A stretch of DNA of 64,000 bases, taken from the NCBI GenBank assembly GCA_021234155.1, contig JAJEKV010000003.1, positions 28,069,166 through 28,133,165 on the forward strand, given 5' to 3'. The DNA is from Isoetes taiwanensis. Lineage: Eukaryota > Streptophyta > Lycopodiopsida > Isoetales > Isoetaceae. Of this stretch, positions 1 to 9,982 are shown in pieces; positions within the stretch are counted from its first letter, which is position 1, and every line of letters begins with the position of its first letter. The position numbers were made by a program, and so were the translations under genes. A model generated the notes under the pieces. It did no database searches, had not been told where the DNA came from, and saw only the letters and a program-made list of their open reading frames with translations.

Positions 1-327
1 CGAACGGGGTAGAACACTGGGGGTTTGGGGTGTTTTCTTAGGTTTAGATGCATATTCTTTGTCGTTGGTACTTGGATGGATGTGCCACCCTTCGTGGTGG
101 TTATTTATATATGATTTATGATGTGTGCTAACATGTATTCACGCTTCCGCGACGTAGGAGCCCCATTGAAGGCGTCGACCGAATGACCCCTTCGTGTCCT
201 TCTTTCGGGCATCATATTATAGATGGCCCGAAATAGACGGAGGGCCCTGCTCATGGCGAGTTGGTCGCCATAGGAGGGGAAAGTCCCCGTATGTATACGT
301 CCGAGGGTCGTATATGTTCAGGGAGCG
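1..327. other. no gene recognised; LINE flank
   Basis: This stretch lies beyond the 3' side of the minus-strand reverse transcriptase fragment that follows. It is GC-richer than its surroundings (about positions 150-320) and may be decayed downstream LINE coding sequence, but no frame stays open and no motif is recognisable. Confidence 0.3.
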
Positions 328-966
328 TCACAGCATTGCATAGAGTGCTCTCCATCCAGCAGCCACCCGCTTGGTAATACACTGTTCCCAAAGTGTGTTC
401 TTACAGAATTCTACACCAAGATACTTGTAGCTATCTACAACTTCAACTTCGCGGCTATCATAGTGCATAGGGGGAACATTGTGACGAGAAGATTGAACTA
501 CCAAAAGCTTGGTCTTTTGGAGATTAACACGCAGACCTGTGTTCTCACAAAAACTGTGCAGAGCATGTAAATGTTGCTGCATACTAGCAGCGGTATGTGC
601 CAGAAGTGAAACATCATCAGCATACATAAGTTGCCTAATGATATAGTGTGCCAAATGTGGACCTCCGCCGCCATGATTATCAAGCCATTCTTCCAATTGA
701 TCAATGTACAAGCCAAAGAGTGTAGGAGATAAAGGGCAACCCTGACGAACTCCAATATTGCTAGTGATTTGAGTACCTGATGCTGGAAATTTAGCAAAAA
801 CCCTTTCATAAAGCCAGGTTCTGAGCCATCCAACAGGCCATGGTTTCATGTAATGGAAGAGCTTAAACATGGAGTAACAAATGATAGGGACATTCTTGTA
901 GTGCAGGAGATGATGGCAAATTTGGACCAGAAGCATTTGAGGATGTTGGAATGTACCCGAACACAT
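328..966 (-). pseudogene. LINE reverse transcriptase fragment
   Basis: Open frame of 212 codons that covers the central palm of a non-LTR reverse transcriptase. Visible motifs are VRQGCPLSP (RT motif B region), YADDVSLL (catalytic YADD) and the following LQKTKLLVV and YKYLGV blocks. It starts inside the RT and runs out just after the YLGV block, so both ends are missing. The sequence is unlike the L1-like LINEs at 8-14 kb and 39-42 kb and resembles the copies at 42.7-43.1 kb and 57.9-59.2 kb, so at least two LINE lineages are present. No endonuclease or ORF1 is seen next to it. It is not a host gene. Confidence 0.85.
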
Positions 967-1016
967 ATATATCTAATGCTTTTTATGAGATAATTAGAAT
1001 AAATGCGTCCTTTTAG

Positions 1017-1448
1017 GAAGAAGAGTTTATAAACCTTGTAGATGACACCCCTATTAGCACTATTTCTAATGAAAGAAACAATAGAAAAGATAACTCAAGT
1101 GGTCAAGAGAAGAATTCAAGCGAGGACACTCTGAGTATATGCCATCCTTCTGACACCAGTCCTAGGTCTGCTACATGCAATCAGCCTGGGGTTAGTGGTA
1201 AGCCAACATCCAAAGAAAGATCTCAGGTTCACATAGATGAAGATACAACAACTGGAATTTCAAATATGACTAACAGTTTTGGAGAGAACAAGAAAAGGAG
1301 GCTTGATTTCATGAAGGAAGAATATGTTAAGAAGCATGAACTGATCAAGGATTTGGAGTCAATGAGATCAGCTAATACTTTAAAAATTGCCTATCAGATG
1401 GCAAAGGACTCTTTTCTGGAGATTACAAAGCTTGTTGCATCGAAATAG
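1017..1448 (+). pseudogene. terminal exon of an unrecognised coiled-coil protein
   Basis: An open frame of 144 codons begins directly after a TTTTAG acceptor-like site and ends at TAG 1446-1448. The first two thirds are Ser/Thr/Asn-rich, polar and probably disordered. The last 60 residues start MTNSFGENKKRR and are charged and helical, with MKEEYVKKHELIKDLESM-type heptads. This layout resembles C-terminal tails of plant Myb/SANT-like (Harbinger-associated) proteins, but that is only an impression. No upstream exon is visible because a LINE fragment abuts it at position 966. It may be a stranded last exon or a retained fragment. Confidence 0.45.
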
Positions 1449-1518
1449 ACAAACTAATCCCAATTTCTAAGGTACTCTTCTCAATATTTTGAAATACTAT
1501 TACTTTCAGGTATTCTTG

Positions 1519-1884
1519 TTGCATCCAACGCATTTCAATTACAATCCCCCTGAAACCCCCTTTGGTTTGGGTGCATATTCACACGGGGGGTTACTCCGGG
1601 CAACGAGAGCTGTCGGATGGGCATATTTGCCCTTTATTCCAAGATCTGAACCATACATAGCGATCCTCGTTTGTGGGGTATGCATGTACAAATTTTTGTA
1701 TATTGTATATTAAAGTTTGCAAAATACTATACGATTTGAGAGAATGTACTTAATAATGTTAATTTTGTACATGTATTATAAATTTTTAGGGGCTCTCGAT
1801 GCCCTACGTAACCCCCCGTGTGAATATGCACCCAAACCAAAGGGGGTTTCAGGGGGATTTTAATTTAAATGTGTTGGATGCAAT
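1519..1884. mobile_element. MITE, long terminal inverted repeats (copy 1)
   Basis: A 366 bp element with inverted arms of about 75 bp: left 1519-1592, right 1809-1884. The arms carry the signature CACCCAAACCAAAGGGGG in one orientation and its complement in the other. The centre is AT-rich and non-coding. Related copies lie at 4820-5332, 36647-36975 (right half) and 59240-59345 (left half). No transposase is present, so it is non-autonomous. I could not define a clear TSD, so the superfamily is left open. Confidence 0.75.
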
Positions 1885-1903
1885 GGTTTGTGTCAATAAT
1901 AAT

Positions 1904-1930
1904 TTTGGGCCCTTCGGGTCCTAACTAAAG
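1904..1930 (+). repeat. LINE-type 3' UTR tail motif
   Basis: A 27 nt block centred on GGGCCCTTCGGGTCC follows an AATAATAA run. The same block, inverted and with about one mismatch, lies at 57871-57900 at the tail of the LINE there, and looser relatives are at 5396-5415 and 37040-37060. It is read as the last part of a LINE 3' UTR left behind by a decayed copy. Confidence 0.5.
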
Positions 1931-2265
1931 CGAACATAGGCACGTGAATTTGTGGTACATTTTTTCCAAAAAAAACCACGTATTATCTTCATCAGTAACA
2001 GATTTGGCCTTATTTATTGAAGTTGCCAACTCTCTCTTTTCCTTTCTAACCGGCCAAAGATTCATATTAAGTCAAAACTCAATATTAAACTCCACCTCTA
2101 GTATGTAAAAAATGAAGTTTCAATCAAGGCCAGCGCTTGGAAAATGATTTTAAATGTGAACCCGAGGCACTGCTGCCTTGTTAACATTTTCAATAACATT
2201 CAGGAAAGTCCGTTACAATGACCAACAGAGCACAAGCAAATTCTGGAAGAATACTGCAGATTTTT
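1931..2265. other. no gene seen
   Basis: AT-rich stretch without an open frame, hairpin or repeat match that I could identify. Confidence 0.3.
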
Positions 2266-2462
2266 TTATTGTACCTCTGTCAAAAGCCCATTTTCGGATC
2301 TGTTAGGCCTCTTAGATAATAATACATCATTAGGGTCTGCACTTTCGAAGTCGGAAGCAGCTGCTGCCCAACATATGGATGGCCTCTCTTTAAATGTTGG
2401 CACTGCATGAGATGAGCTTGTGAATCCATTGTGGCAGGTCGAGTCATACAACAGACCCAATG
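2266..2462 (-). pseudogene. possible terminal exon, unrecognised
   Basis: On the minus strand a TATCTTAG acceptor-like site is followed by an open frame of about 65 codons (LGLLYDSTCHNG at its start, LLTEVQ before the stop). It lies about 190 bp downstream of the root-cap-like exon on the same strand, so it could be a following exon of that chimeric locus, but it does not look like the body of a root-cap protein. Function unknown. Confidence 0.25.
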
Positions 2463-2668
2463 CTAAGATACTAAAAACAAAGTAGCACATGGATATAGAC
2501 TATGAAGATACAAGATTAACATTGAGAATTTAGAAACAGAGAATGAGGTCCAAAGATCTGTGCTAATATATGACAACCCAGTTGAAAGGAAAAAGGATAT
2601 TTAGGCAAATGCAGTCACAATAGCCATTTTAGAACAGAGCAAAGACATCTATGAAGTAAAATCTTTAC

Positions 2669-2852
2669 CACAAACGGGCTTGCAGTATCTGCAATCTACT
2701 TCACAAGTCTTGGGGCATCCAGGAGGGCATCTCTGAACCACTCCATAGCAGCCTTTGAAGTATGCATCTGCACAGCTTGGAGACCATGCATATGCACCAG
2801 AAATGGCTGCCATACACATCCAAACGAAGTATAGTTTCTCTGCATTCCTCAT
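2669..2852 (-). pseudogene. root-cap (PF06830-type) N-terminal exon, chimeric
   Basis: The frame starts with a short hydrophobic signal-peptide-like run (YFVWMCMAAISGAYA) and continues with a Cys-rich module containing RCPPGCPKTCEVDC and YCKPVC. That spacing is the hallmark of the N-terminal part of plant root-cap/LEA-like secreted proteins. It ends at a good splice donor (TTTGTG then GTAAAG). The rest of the family, with its PGAVCQDPRF region, is not found downstream. Upstream the sequence runs directly into receptor-kinase coding sequence on the same strand, with its first Met inside the kinase reading. The exon is therefore part of a chimeric pseudogene, not a complete gene. Confidence 0.6.
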
Positions 2853-3180
2853 GCAGATATGCTAGACTGCGCGCTGTGCCTAGCACAATTTTGAACCTGG
2901 GTTGTCATTGTAAATGGTTGCCTGGATTTGCATTAAATAACCTGTGCTCCAACGACCCATTTGGCATGTACTTATACACAAGAAGTCTATGGCCTTTTTC
3001 GCAGCAAAATCCATACAAACGAACCAGATTAAAGTTCCTATGATACATACCTCTGTTCTGAATTCCTTTTGGCCTTGCTTGGCGCTCTCTAGCCTTTTCA
3101 CTGCAATCTGGGTTCCATCTGATAATCTTCCTTGGAACACAGACCCAAAACCACCAGCTCCAAGAATCCATGCCTGGTTT
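2830..3180 (-). pseudogene. receptor-like kinase fragment (lectin-RLK type)
   Basis: Minus-strand kinase N-lobe: [12 protein letters not shown] (glycine loop), IAVKRLES (catalytic Lys), KEFRTEV (helix C), then [27 protein letters not shown] and LGTARSLAYLHEEC (helix E region). These are typical of plant G-type lectin/SD1-3-like receptor kinases. A frame shift lies between the helix C and NLVRLYG blocks, and sequence is missing between SLEH and LGTARS. The HRD and DFG motifs are absent because the sequence switches to a root-cap-like exon near 2830. It is a dead fragment. Confidence 0.8.
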
Positions 3181-3194
3181 CTTCTTATCTGAAC

Positions 3195-3555
3195 TCATTA
3201 ACCTTTTCTGCCGCTGCTTCTTCGTCCTTCACCTGCAAATATTTCCTTCAAATCTGACCTGGGTCTGATGCCAAGAAGGAGCCGGCATGCTTTGTGTATT
3301 GGGCGGGATGGAGATCCATGTATTCAGGCACTTGTGCTGGTGCAGTCCTGCTGCCACTGCTTAAGTCTGGATGCTGGATGCTGGAGACAATCTGGATGCT
3401 CGAATGTTGATCCTGAGGCCGGCCTGTCTACCTGCGATGCTGAAGAAGACCCAACATATAACCCTAAAATGGGTTATCTCGAGCCTTGCATGTAGGGCAA
3501 AATCTTATACAATAATAAAAATACAATATAATAACGAAATATATGATATATTTGT
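3195..3555. other. no gene seen
   Basis: Moderately GC-rich sequence next to the kinase remnant. Short frames exist on both strands but none has recognisable motifs. Part of it may be decayed kinase-locus sequence. Confidence 0.25.
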
Positions 3556-3587
3556 CTAAACCATTGGATATGGGCATTAAAATTAGT

Positions 3588-3716
3588 TCAAACGTATGTG
3601 CACTCTAGATATACTAATTAGTATGCCTCATCAAATACATTCATGAAATCATATAAAAACCTTAGGAAAAACAATATAAAAATACAAAAGAAACCCCCTA
3701 TTATTATGCTACATAT
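3588..3716 (+). repeat. dispersed repeat end with TGCTACATAT signature
   Basis: A block of about 125 bp beginning TGCACTCTAGA and ending TTATTATGCTACATAT. The same block occurs at 6355-6475 and 38030-38149 (same orientation) and inverted at 55407-55525. Shorter copies of its end lie at 5610-5637 and 37259-37285. It marks one end of a dispersed element of unknown class. Confidence 0.6.
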
Positions 3717-3941
3717 TTAGAATAGAACTTTCTTATTTTACTCTTAGAAAGTCATCATTGGAAGTGTGCACCTTTCAATTTTGGGATTGAATGAATAAGA
3801 TACTTACAGAGGATCTACGGGAAGCAATTTTAATGAAAGGTGATGTAATATTTCTTCTCTGGAATTTAATGCCAAAAAGTAATCATACGTTGCCTTTTAA
3901 AATTCCATAATTGAATCTCGATTCTTAGCCATCACATTTCA

Positions 3942-4181
3942 TTACAAGTTTTGCATGATGGCAAGGCGAAAAGTGCTGGTCCGGCGCCATTTTTCTGTTA
4001 TCTCTTCAAGCTTCTCAAGTCGAGTTTCAGATATGGTAGTAGCAGCATGTTCTTGTTTTAGCTGCCTAACTGTGGAGTCTGCCGAGGTAGAAGAACTCCA
4101 GCGCATAAGAGTTTCCATGCCAGTGTAAGCCAGAGGGTGATTCTCGGCTACTGGTCTATGGGGGAGATCATTTATCCCGAA
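3942..4181 (-). pseudogene. 80-codon C-terminal exon fragment, unrecognised
   Basis: A minus-strand frame open from about 4181 to TAA 3942-3944 reads like real protein: INDLPHRPVAENHPLAY, then a polar Ser/Thr run, then an amphipathic coil (ISETRLEKLEEITEKWRR). An ACTAG acceptor-like site lies at its 5' edge. There is no ATG at the start, so it would be a last exon. No partner exon was seen upstream, and no family was recognised. Confidence 0.35.
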
Positions 4182-4189
4182 CTAGTTGC

Positions 4190-4815
4190 ATGGGCTGGGC
4201 AAGCTCCTTTTCGGCAGAGAGCCCATGTGGAGCTTGTGCATGTCACGTATCATGGAAGATGGTGCCTTTGGAGGTAAACATCCCAGTTGTGACTTGTGAA
4301 AGCTGCCCTGCCTGACTTCTTCTTCTGCGGCTCCTTTCCTTTGCGGATACCGCTTCCTTCGGATTTCGTCTCTCCCCACCTCCCCCCCCTGTTTTTCTTT
4401 GTTTTTGCTATCATATATGATACAAAATTGCCAACAGGATTTTGTGGAATCAAACTAGCAAAAAATGGTCTTTGTATGTACTCTTAACTCTTAATTACTT
4501 TATTGTCACTTAAATTTTGTTTTCTTCCTAATGGCTTTCTAAATACATTTGTTACAGCTTATAAGTTGACTCATGTTTGATATTATGAAGGATCAGTTGG
4601 CTTTTCAATTTAAAGGGATTTTTGGAACAGATTTATGTTAATCTAGTGGCTTAAAATACTTCTTTTTATCCTCATACAACATTGTTGATAACATCGATAT
4701 AATGCTCTTCTTTGAACTTGTTTTTTGTAATACATTTCATATCAATACACCTGTGTTCTTCAAAATCCTTTGTGTTCTTCAATACCTATGTAATCTGTTT
4801 AGTATCTGCTAATGT
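4190..4815. other. no gene seen
   Basis: Mostly AT-rich sequence. A C/T-rich patch near 4370-4400 produces overlapping frames on both strands, but neither shows protein-like composition. Confidence 0.25.
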
Positions 4816-4819
4816 AATC

Positions 4820-5332
4820 AACCAACACATAACAACCATTGACATTAACAATCAACACATAACTACCATTGACATTAATTAACACAACCATTGGGTCCAA
4901 CACATTTAAATTAAAATCCCCCTTAAACCCCCTTTGGTTTGGGTGCATATTCACACGGGGGGTGACTCCGGGCAACGAGAGCTGTTGGATAGGCATATTC
5001 GCCCCTTATTCCTTAATCTATACCGTACATAAAGTTCCTCGTTTGTGGGGTATGCAAGTACAAAATTTCCTATACTGTATAACAAGATTCGCAAAATACT
5101 ATAAGATTTCAAGCAGAATACTATATGGTGTTGATTTAAATGCGTGCAAAATACAATACAATTATGAAGGCTCTCGCCGCCCCTACGTCACCCCCATTGT
5201 GAATATGCACCCAAACCAAAGGGGTTTAAGGGGGATTTTAATTTAAATGTGTTGGACCCAATGGTTGTGTTAATTAATGTCAATGGTAGTTATGTGTTGA
5301 TTGTTAATGTCAATGGTTGTTATGTGTTGGTT
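4820..5332. mobile_element. MITE, long terminal inverted repeats (copy 2, extended arms)
   Basis: This copy has inverted arms of about 150 bp, left 4820-4968 and right 5185-5332. They are twice as long as in copy 1 because each arm carries an extra repeated unit built on CAACACATAACAACCATTG-like words. Inside is the same AT-rich core as copy 1. The arm pair would form a long hairpin if transcribed. The right half continues into the 1.5 kb repeat that follows. Confidence 0.75.
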
Positions 5333-6475
5333 GTTATGTGTTGGGGGATTTAATTTTTATATGTTGGATGTTAATGGTTTGTGTTGCAAAAAATTTTTTG
5401 GCCCCTTCGGGGGGCTTAAGGACGCCCTCCAGGTGTGACAAAAACTTTAGAATTCAAAACCGAAAAAAAACTAGAATTCATTTGAGGCTTTCATCACTGT
5501 AGCTTTTGAATTTGATCACAATAAAATAAATAGAACATAAGTAAAATTTACCATAAAGATAGAGCAGATTGATCCCTTATTCGAAAGTCATAAAGTTTGC
5601 AACACAAAGAAAACCCCCCTGTTATTATGCTACATATTGTTACTTCGCTACAACTATTTCTCTTTCACAATGACACCATTGTTTATCAATCCATATGATT
5701 TTGGATGCTCCATCTCTAGCTTAAAGGTAATGCATGATTCACCTTACGGTTTGATTAAAGTTCCAAACCTACAATATAAATGCATTCTTGTGGCCCTTTG
5801 TTTGGTGATCTACATGACATGGAAAAAGGGTGGAATAATCCGCTTTGTTGTGTGCATAAGAATCCATTTGTTGATTGAAGCTAAAGGTGGCTACTATGAA
5901 CAATCCCGTGACCCGGGGAATATCCAAGTGTTGGAAGCAAACAGAGGGCCTAAACTTGAATCAAAACAAATCTTAGGAAGGAAACAAAAGGGAGTTTTGC
6001 AGCACTACATTGTAGAATCAGGAAACCAATACCTTGTAAAAAAAAACATTATGCTAACTGAAGAAACATTAAAAAACAAATACCTTTGTAAGTGTGAGCA
6101 AAAAATCCATCTCGTGGTAGTAAAATCCACTCCGGCAATAAGAATCCAAGAGGGCAAGTACACATGCATATGCACACATGCACATGCACATGCACTTGCA
6201 CTTGCATGCACAATGCACATGCACATGCACACACATGCACATGCATGTGCACATGCACATGCATACACATGCGCAGTGCTCATGCACAAACACATGCAGA
6301 GAAAGACAACAACCCTCGGATTGTTCCCACCAACGAAAATCAACGGCCCATAAATGGTGCACTCTAGAAATACTATTTGGTACACCTCAACGAATACAAC
6401 AACGAAATCATAGAAAAACCATGTGAAAAAGCGTATAAAAATCTAAAAGTAACCCCCTGTTATTGTGCTACATAT
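4981..6475 (+). repeat. 1.5 kb dispersed repeat, copy A
   Basis: From 4981 to 6475 the sequence matches 36646-38149 in the same orientation, at high identity by eye. The unit contains the right half of a long-TIR MITE, a GGCCCCTTCGGGG motif, a TGCTACATAT end at 5637, a (CACATG)n tract and a second TGCTACATAT end at 6475. It is a composite of at least two elements moved or duplicated together. Frames in it are shadows of low-complexity DNA. Confidence 0.75.
6161..6298 (+). repeat. (CACATG)n degenerate tandem repeat
   Basis: About 138 bp of imperfect CACATG/CACTTG hexamers inside the 1.5 kb repeat. It gives His/Met/Cys-rich frames in both strands, which are not genes. Confidence 0.85.
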
Positions 6476-6479
6476 GTTG

Positions 6480-7175
6480 TACTTTGAAGTTTATATCCTC
6501 TTCACAAAACACAAGAATAACTTGTTCACATAATCTGTTACGGTGTGTAACATGTTCACTTGTAATAACCTGTTCAATTGTAATCTATTACAACAACAAC
6601 AACAACAACTTGTTCACTTGTAATCTGTTCCGGAAATATTAAGTGAACTCACTTGTAATCTATTATGTGAATCCAATATCTTACATTCAAGAAGCAATTT
6701 GTGAATGTTATGTGAACTCAAATGTATGTAAAGTTTACTCGATTTCATTGTCATACTTTACTTAAAAACTTGAGCATTTTGTTACAGTAGATTTGACTTT
6801 CATGACCAAATTTTGACTTCGATTCAAATGCTTGTATCTCCAAAAACATTTACTTGACTTTCATATCATAAAGATTTCAAATACAATTTTGGACAATCAT
6901 CTACATTTAGATTCACAGGAATTTTTGCAAGTTGATAATAGATTTAGAAATGAGATTGATTTGGATTATAGCATTTTTTGTCGCAAATGGGAAAGCATAT
7001 ACATTGACATTTCAGATTATGAAAATGAAAGAATTTAAATTGCTAGAATGAATCCAAGAATCAAACTACATTTCTGCCATCCCTACTCTGGAAGATGATA
7101 TATCTTATCAAGTCTCCTTCCTTCTTTATTTTCTTGTTCATGTCTTCAATCTCATAGTAGTTTATTTCTGGCAAG
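6480..7175. other. no gene seen
   Basis: AT-rich, with a short CAA run (6590-6612) and several scattered TTGTTCACTTGTAAT-like words (6535-6660). A 68-codon plus frame at 6832-7038 has no recognisable feature. Confidence 0.25.
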
Positions 7176-7179
7176 TCTG

Positions 7180-7690
7180 CTTCTATGGGAAACATCTTCG
7201 TTTTCAAGTCCTCCATTATATAGAAATTTCATAGAACACATATGGTATGAATGATCTTGGCTACCCTACCACCTTGAACAGGCAAAGCCTTATGGTTGGA
7301 ATCATGCACAGATCCCCTCCTACTAGCACAAACATTGACAAACATTTGAGAATGTGACCTTGCACTGGGCAAGAATGCCTCTTATGTCTGTCGTAGTAGT
7401 CATCCATGTTGTCTTTCCTTCATGGCTTCCTGTACAAGAAAATACGAAAACCATCAACAGCACCAAAAGTGTGAGGCAAGGTTGTGGCATCTTGAAACTC
7501 CTTCATGATATCCAACAGTCTCTGGCCCAAGGGCAAGGCAATGAATTTCTTGTAGATCATGGTTTTAAAGGCAAGAGCTAATATCACTTTCTTGGTGTAT
7601 TTCTGGACAATTGCATTTCCAACATAAAACCTTTGGCCAACATGTAAAGGCATCTCACCATGAGTAAGAAAATAGAGAACACCTTAATAG
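7180..7690 (-). pseudogene. PIF/Harbinger transposase remnant
   Basis: The minus-strand frame 7420-7653 contains LPLGQRLLDIMKEFQDAT and LPHTFGAVDG, matching the first DDE block (GxIDG/GAVDGTHI) of Harbinger/HARBI1-type transposases. The sequence continues out of frame with DLCMIPTIRL-like words. N-terminal helix-turn-helix and later DDE residues are missing. It is a broken plain DNA transposon. No Harbinger TIR or 3 bp TSD was defined. Confidence 0.6.
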
Positions 7691-7844
7691 CCCAACAACA
7701 CTAGGCACCATTACTAGTGAGATATTAAAATGATGTGCATGATTATGTGTTCTATTTGTTTATTTGTTCTTTCATAGCCTAAGTGTAGAGATGAAAAAAC
7801 ATGTCATTTTTTTTTTGAAGGATCAGATATATTAATTGAAACTC

Positions 7845-8407
7845 ATCACATTAGAGGAAATTTGAGATCTCATTTCATCCCCATAAGAATCCTCCAATGG
7901 AATGGCTACCCTCTATTAACTGCAATTAATGCAGCACCAACAACTTCATTGTTGTTGTTTTTCCCCCATAACTTTTGATCCACTTGTCAAAATGTTGCGG
8001 CGTTTGTTGCATTAGATGCGGAATGAAAAGATCTTTCCAGTGATATATGGTTATGATCTATTTCAATATGGTCATATGCGTTAATCTTAAAAAAAATATG
8101 ATTTTTTGCTTATTTCTTATATATTTATATCGTAAAAGATGTATGAATGGGTTATCACTAGATAGATCTTATGAAGACGAACCCATTGCTACAAAAAGTT
8201 TTTGAATCAGAGTTCTGGATCAAAAGTTATAATGTAAAAATGATACTACAGAAGTTAGTTGCAACTGCATTAATTACAGGCTGCCACATAATACTGGAAT
8301 GAGATATACTGGAGCTCTTCTCTTATTGGACAGTTTAAAAAGCTGACATGGCATTTTAAGCATCCCTTAATGGGACAAAATGTGATCTCATTTTTCCTCT
8401 AATGATG
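7845..8407. mobile_element. foldback/MITE inside LINE 3' region
   Basis: Two imperfect inverted arms of about 200-250 bp. The left arm begins CATTAGAGGAAA (7850). The right arm ends TTTCCTCTAATG (about 8393-8404). Shared internal words in inverted orientation are CATAACTTTTGATCCA and AATTAATGCAG. It is non-coding. The arms have diverged noticeably, so this is an older insertion. It splits the tail of the LINE from its coding part. Confidence 0.55.
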
Positions 8408-8489
8408 ACATACTTACGCCCAGTGATATCATACACCTACATAACTTATTTGTTTATGTAGGTATAACCACTCGGCTATGAAGCAGAAC

Positions 8490-9840
8490 TTTTTATAAGA
8501 GTGATGAAAGAGAGTCATGAGCTTGGGAAGCCCACTCCTCCTCCTCAAATGCAGCAAGATATTGGCGGACCTTTTGTTTCAAAGATGGCCATGTGTTGCT
8601 AGGGTATAGATATTCTTGGGAGAACACAAACATTCTCCGCCTCTTCCATATTAGCCATAGAAGCCATCCTTTGCATAGATTCAAAGCAACTCTTTTTCCA
8701 GTTTTCCAATGGATATAGGCCTAACAAGATCTTCTTTTCTGAGATAGAAGTCTCAAACTCTTCCTTCAATTTTTCCCACACTGATCGGGGTTCCCTGCAG
8801 TGCATAAAGCAGTGTTCAATTGTTTCTTCTTCTCGCTCTCATATTGGGCAACTCGGTGATACATCCCTGTTGAACTTCTTCACTAATATGTTTACCCTGT
8901 ATGCTCTGTGAATAATTTGCCATAGCAGTGTAGATACCTTTTGGTGGCACGTGGCTCCTCCAAACTCCTTTCCATATTTGAGTGATATGGTTATCTTCTA
9001 ATGTTAACTCCCATTGAGAGGGGAGACTTATCAATTCATTCACATGTAGGATCTTGTATGCTTTTGAAACAAAATGTTTTTTATCAAGATTTTCACAAGA
9101 TAAGCAAAAAGCACCTACTTGTGGAACCGCATAGGGCGGAATATTATCACGTACTATGTTCCAAATTCGCTTATCACACGTTCTCAGGTTAAACTTGCTT
9201 TGGAATGACTCCCAGGAACAATGTACCCCACTTTGATACCAATCTCCAATGCAAGGTAAACCTGCCCCAATCCATCTATTTTGTGTTCTTTCGTTCACCA
9301 CCGAGAAAAGTGGCTCACGACCTCTATTGGTTTCCATTTGCAGCCATCGCAAAGGCATAGATACAGAGGTACAATTTTTGATATCCAGGCGCCATAAAAC
9401 TTTTACTACCTCCCAAGCTTTTAATAGTCCTTTAAGAAATGGCGAAGCTCCTGCATATGGTCTCAATTTATAAAAGAGGGCCCAGGGCAAATCTGCTTTA
9501 TGAAATGGTTTTCTGCAAGGCGTACAGTGAATTAGTGATTGTTTTAAAAGCTCAAGGCCTGGAGATTTCGAGTCCTGTTCGAGAATTTCCCACATGAATT
9601 TGTAGACTACTACCGTGCAACTTATAAGTCGAACATTCCTAGCCCCCCTTGAGCTTTGGATATCAGACACTTTCTCCATGCTACCTTGACATTTTCTCCT
9701 TCCTCATTTCCACCCCAGACAAAATTTCGCACCATTTTTGTTAACTCTGCTAACTTTGATTCAGGAGCCAACAACACGGATGCAACGTAGATATGAGTAC
9801 TGCTAAGCACTGACTTAGCTACAACGATCCTTCCTGCCAT
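8490..9840 (-). pseudogene. LINE ORF2 C-terminal region
   Basis: Three overlapping minus frames (9622-9840, 8816-9679, 8493-8805) give the post-RT part of ORF2: VKVAWRKCLISKAQGGLG, then LPWALFYKLRPYAGASPFLK, then IWKGVWRSHVPPKG, and GWLLWLIWKRRRMFVF near the end. The same blocks appear in the 44.4-45.7 kb and 30.9 kb LINE copies. Frame changes near 9.65 kb and 8.81 kb show decay. The region carries the zf-RVT-type segment typical of plant LINEs. Confidence 0.8.
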
Positions 9841-9982
9841 GGAGAGTTTACTGACTGACCTTCCACCATCTCAAATGTTTATCTAAACCGAGCAGGATCT
9901 CATCCCATAAGTTCGAGGATGAGGTGCATACCCCGATTGGAATGCCGAGCAACTTCGATGAAGACCCAACAGGTACTATGGT

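Noticed and set aside
6005-6385. 126-codon minus frame, and similar ones at 37709-38036
   Set aside because: His/Cys/Met/Ala runs come from the CACATG tandem tract, and the frames exist on both strands.
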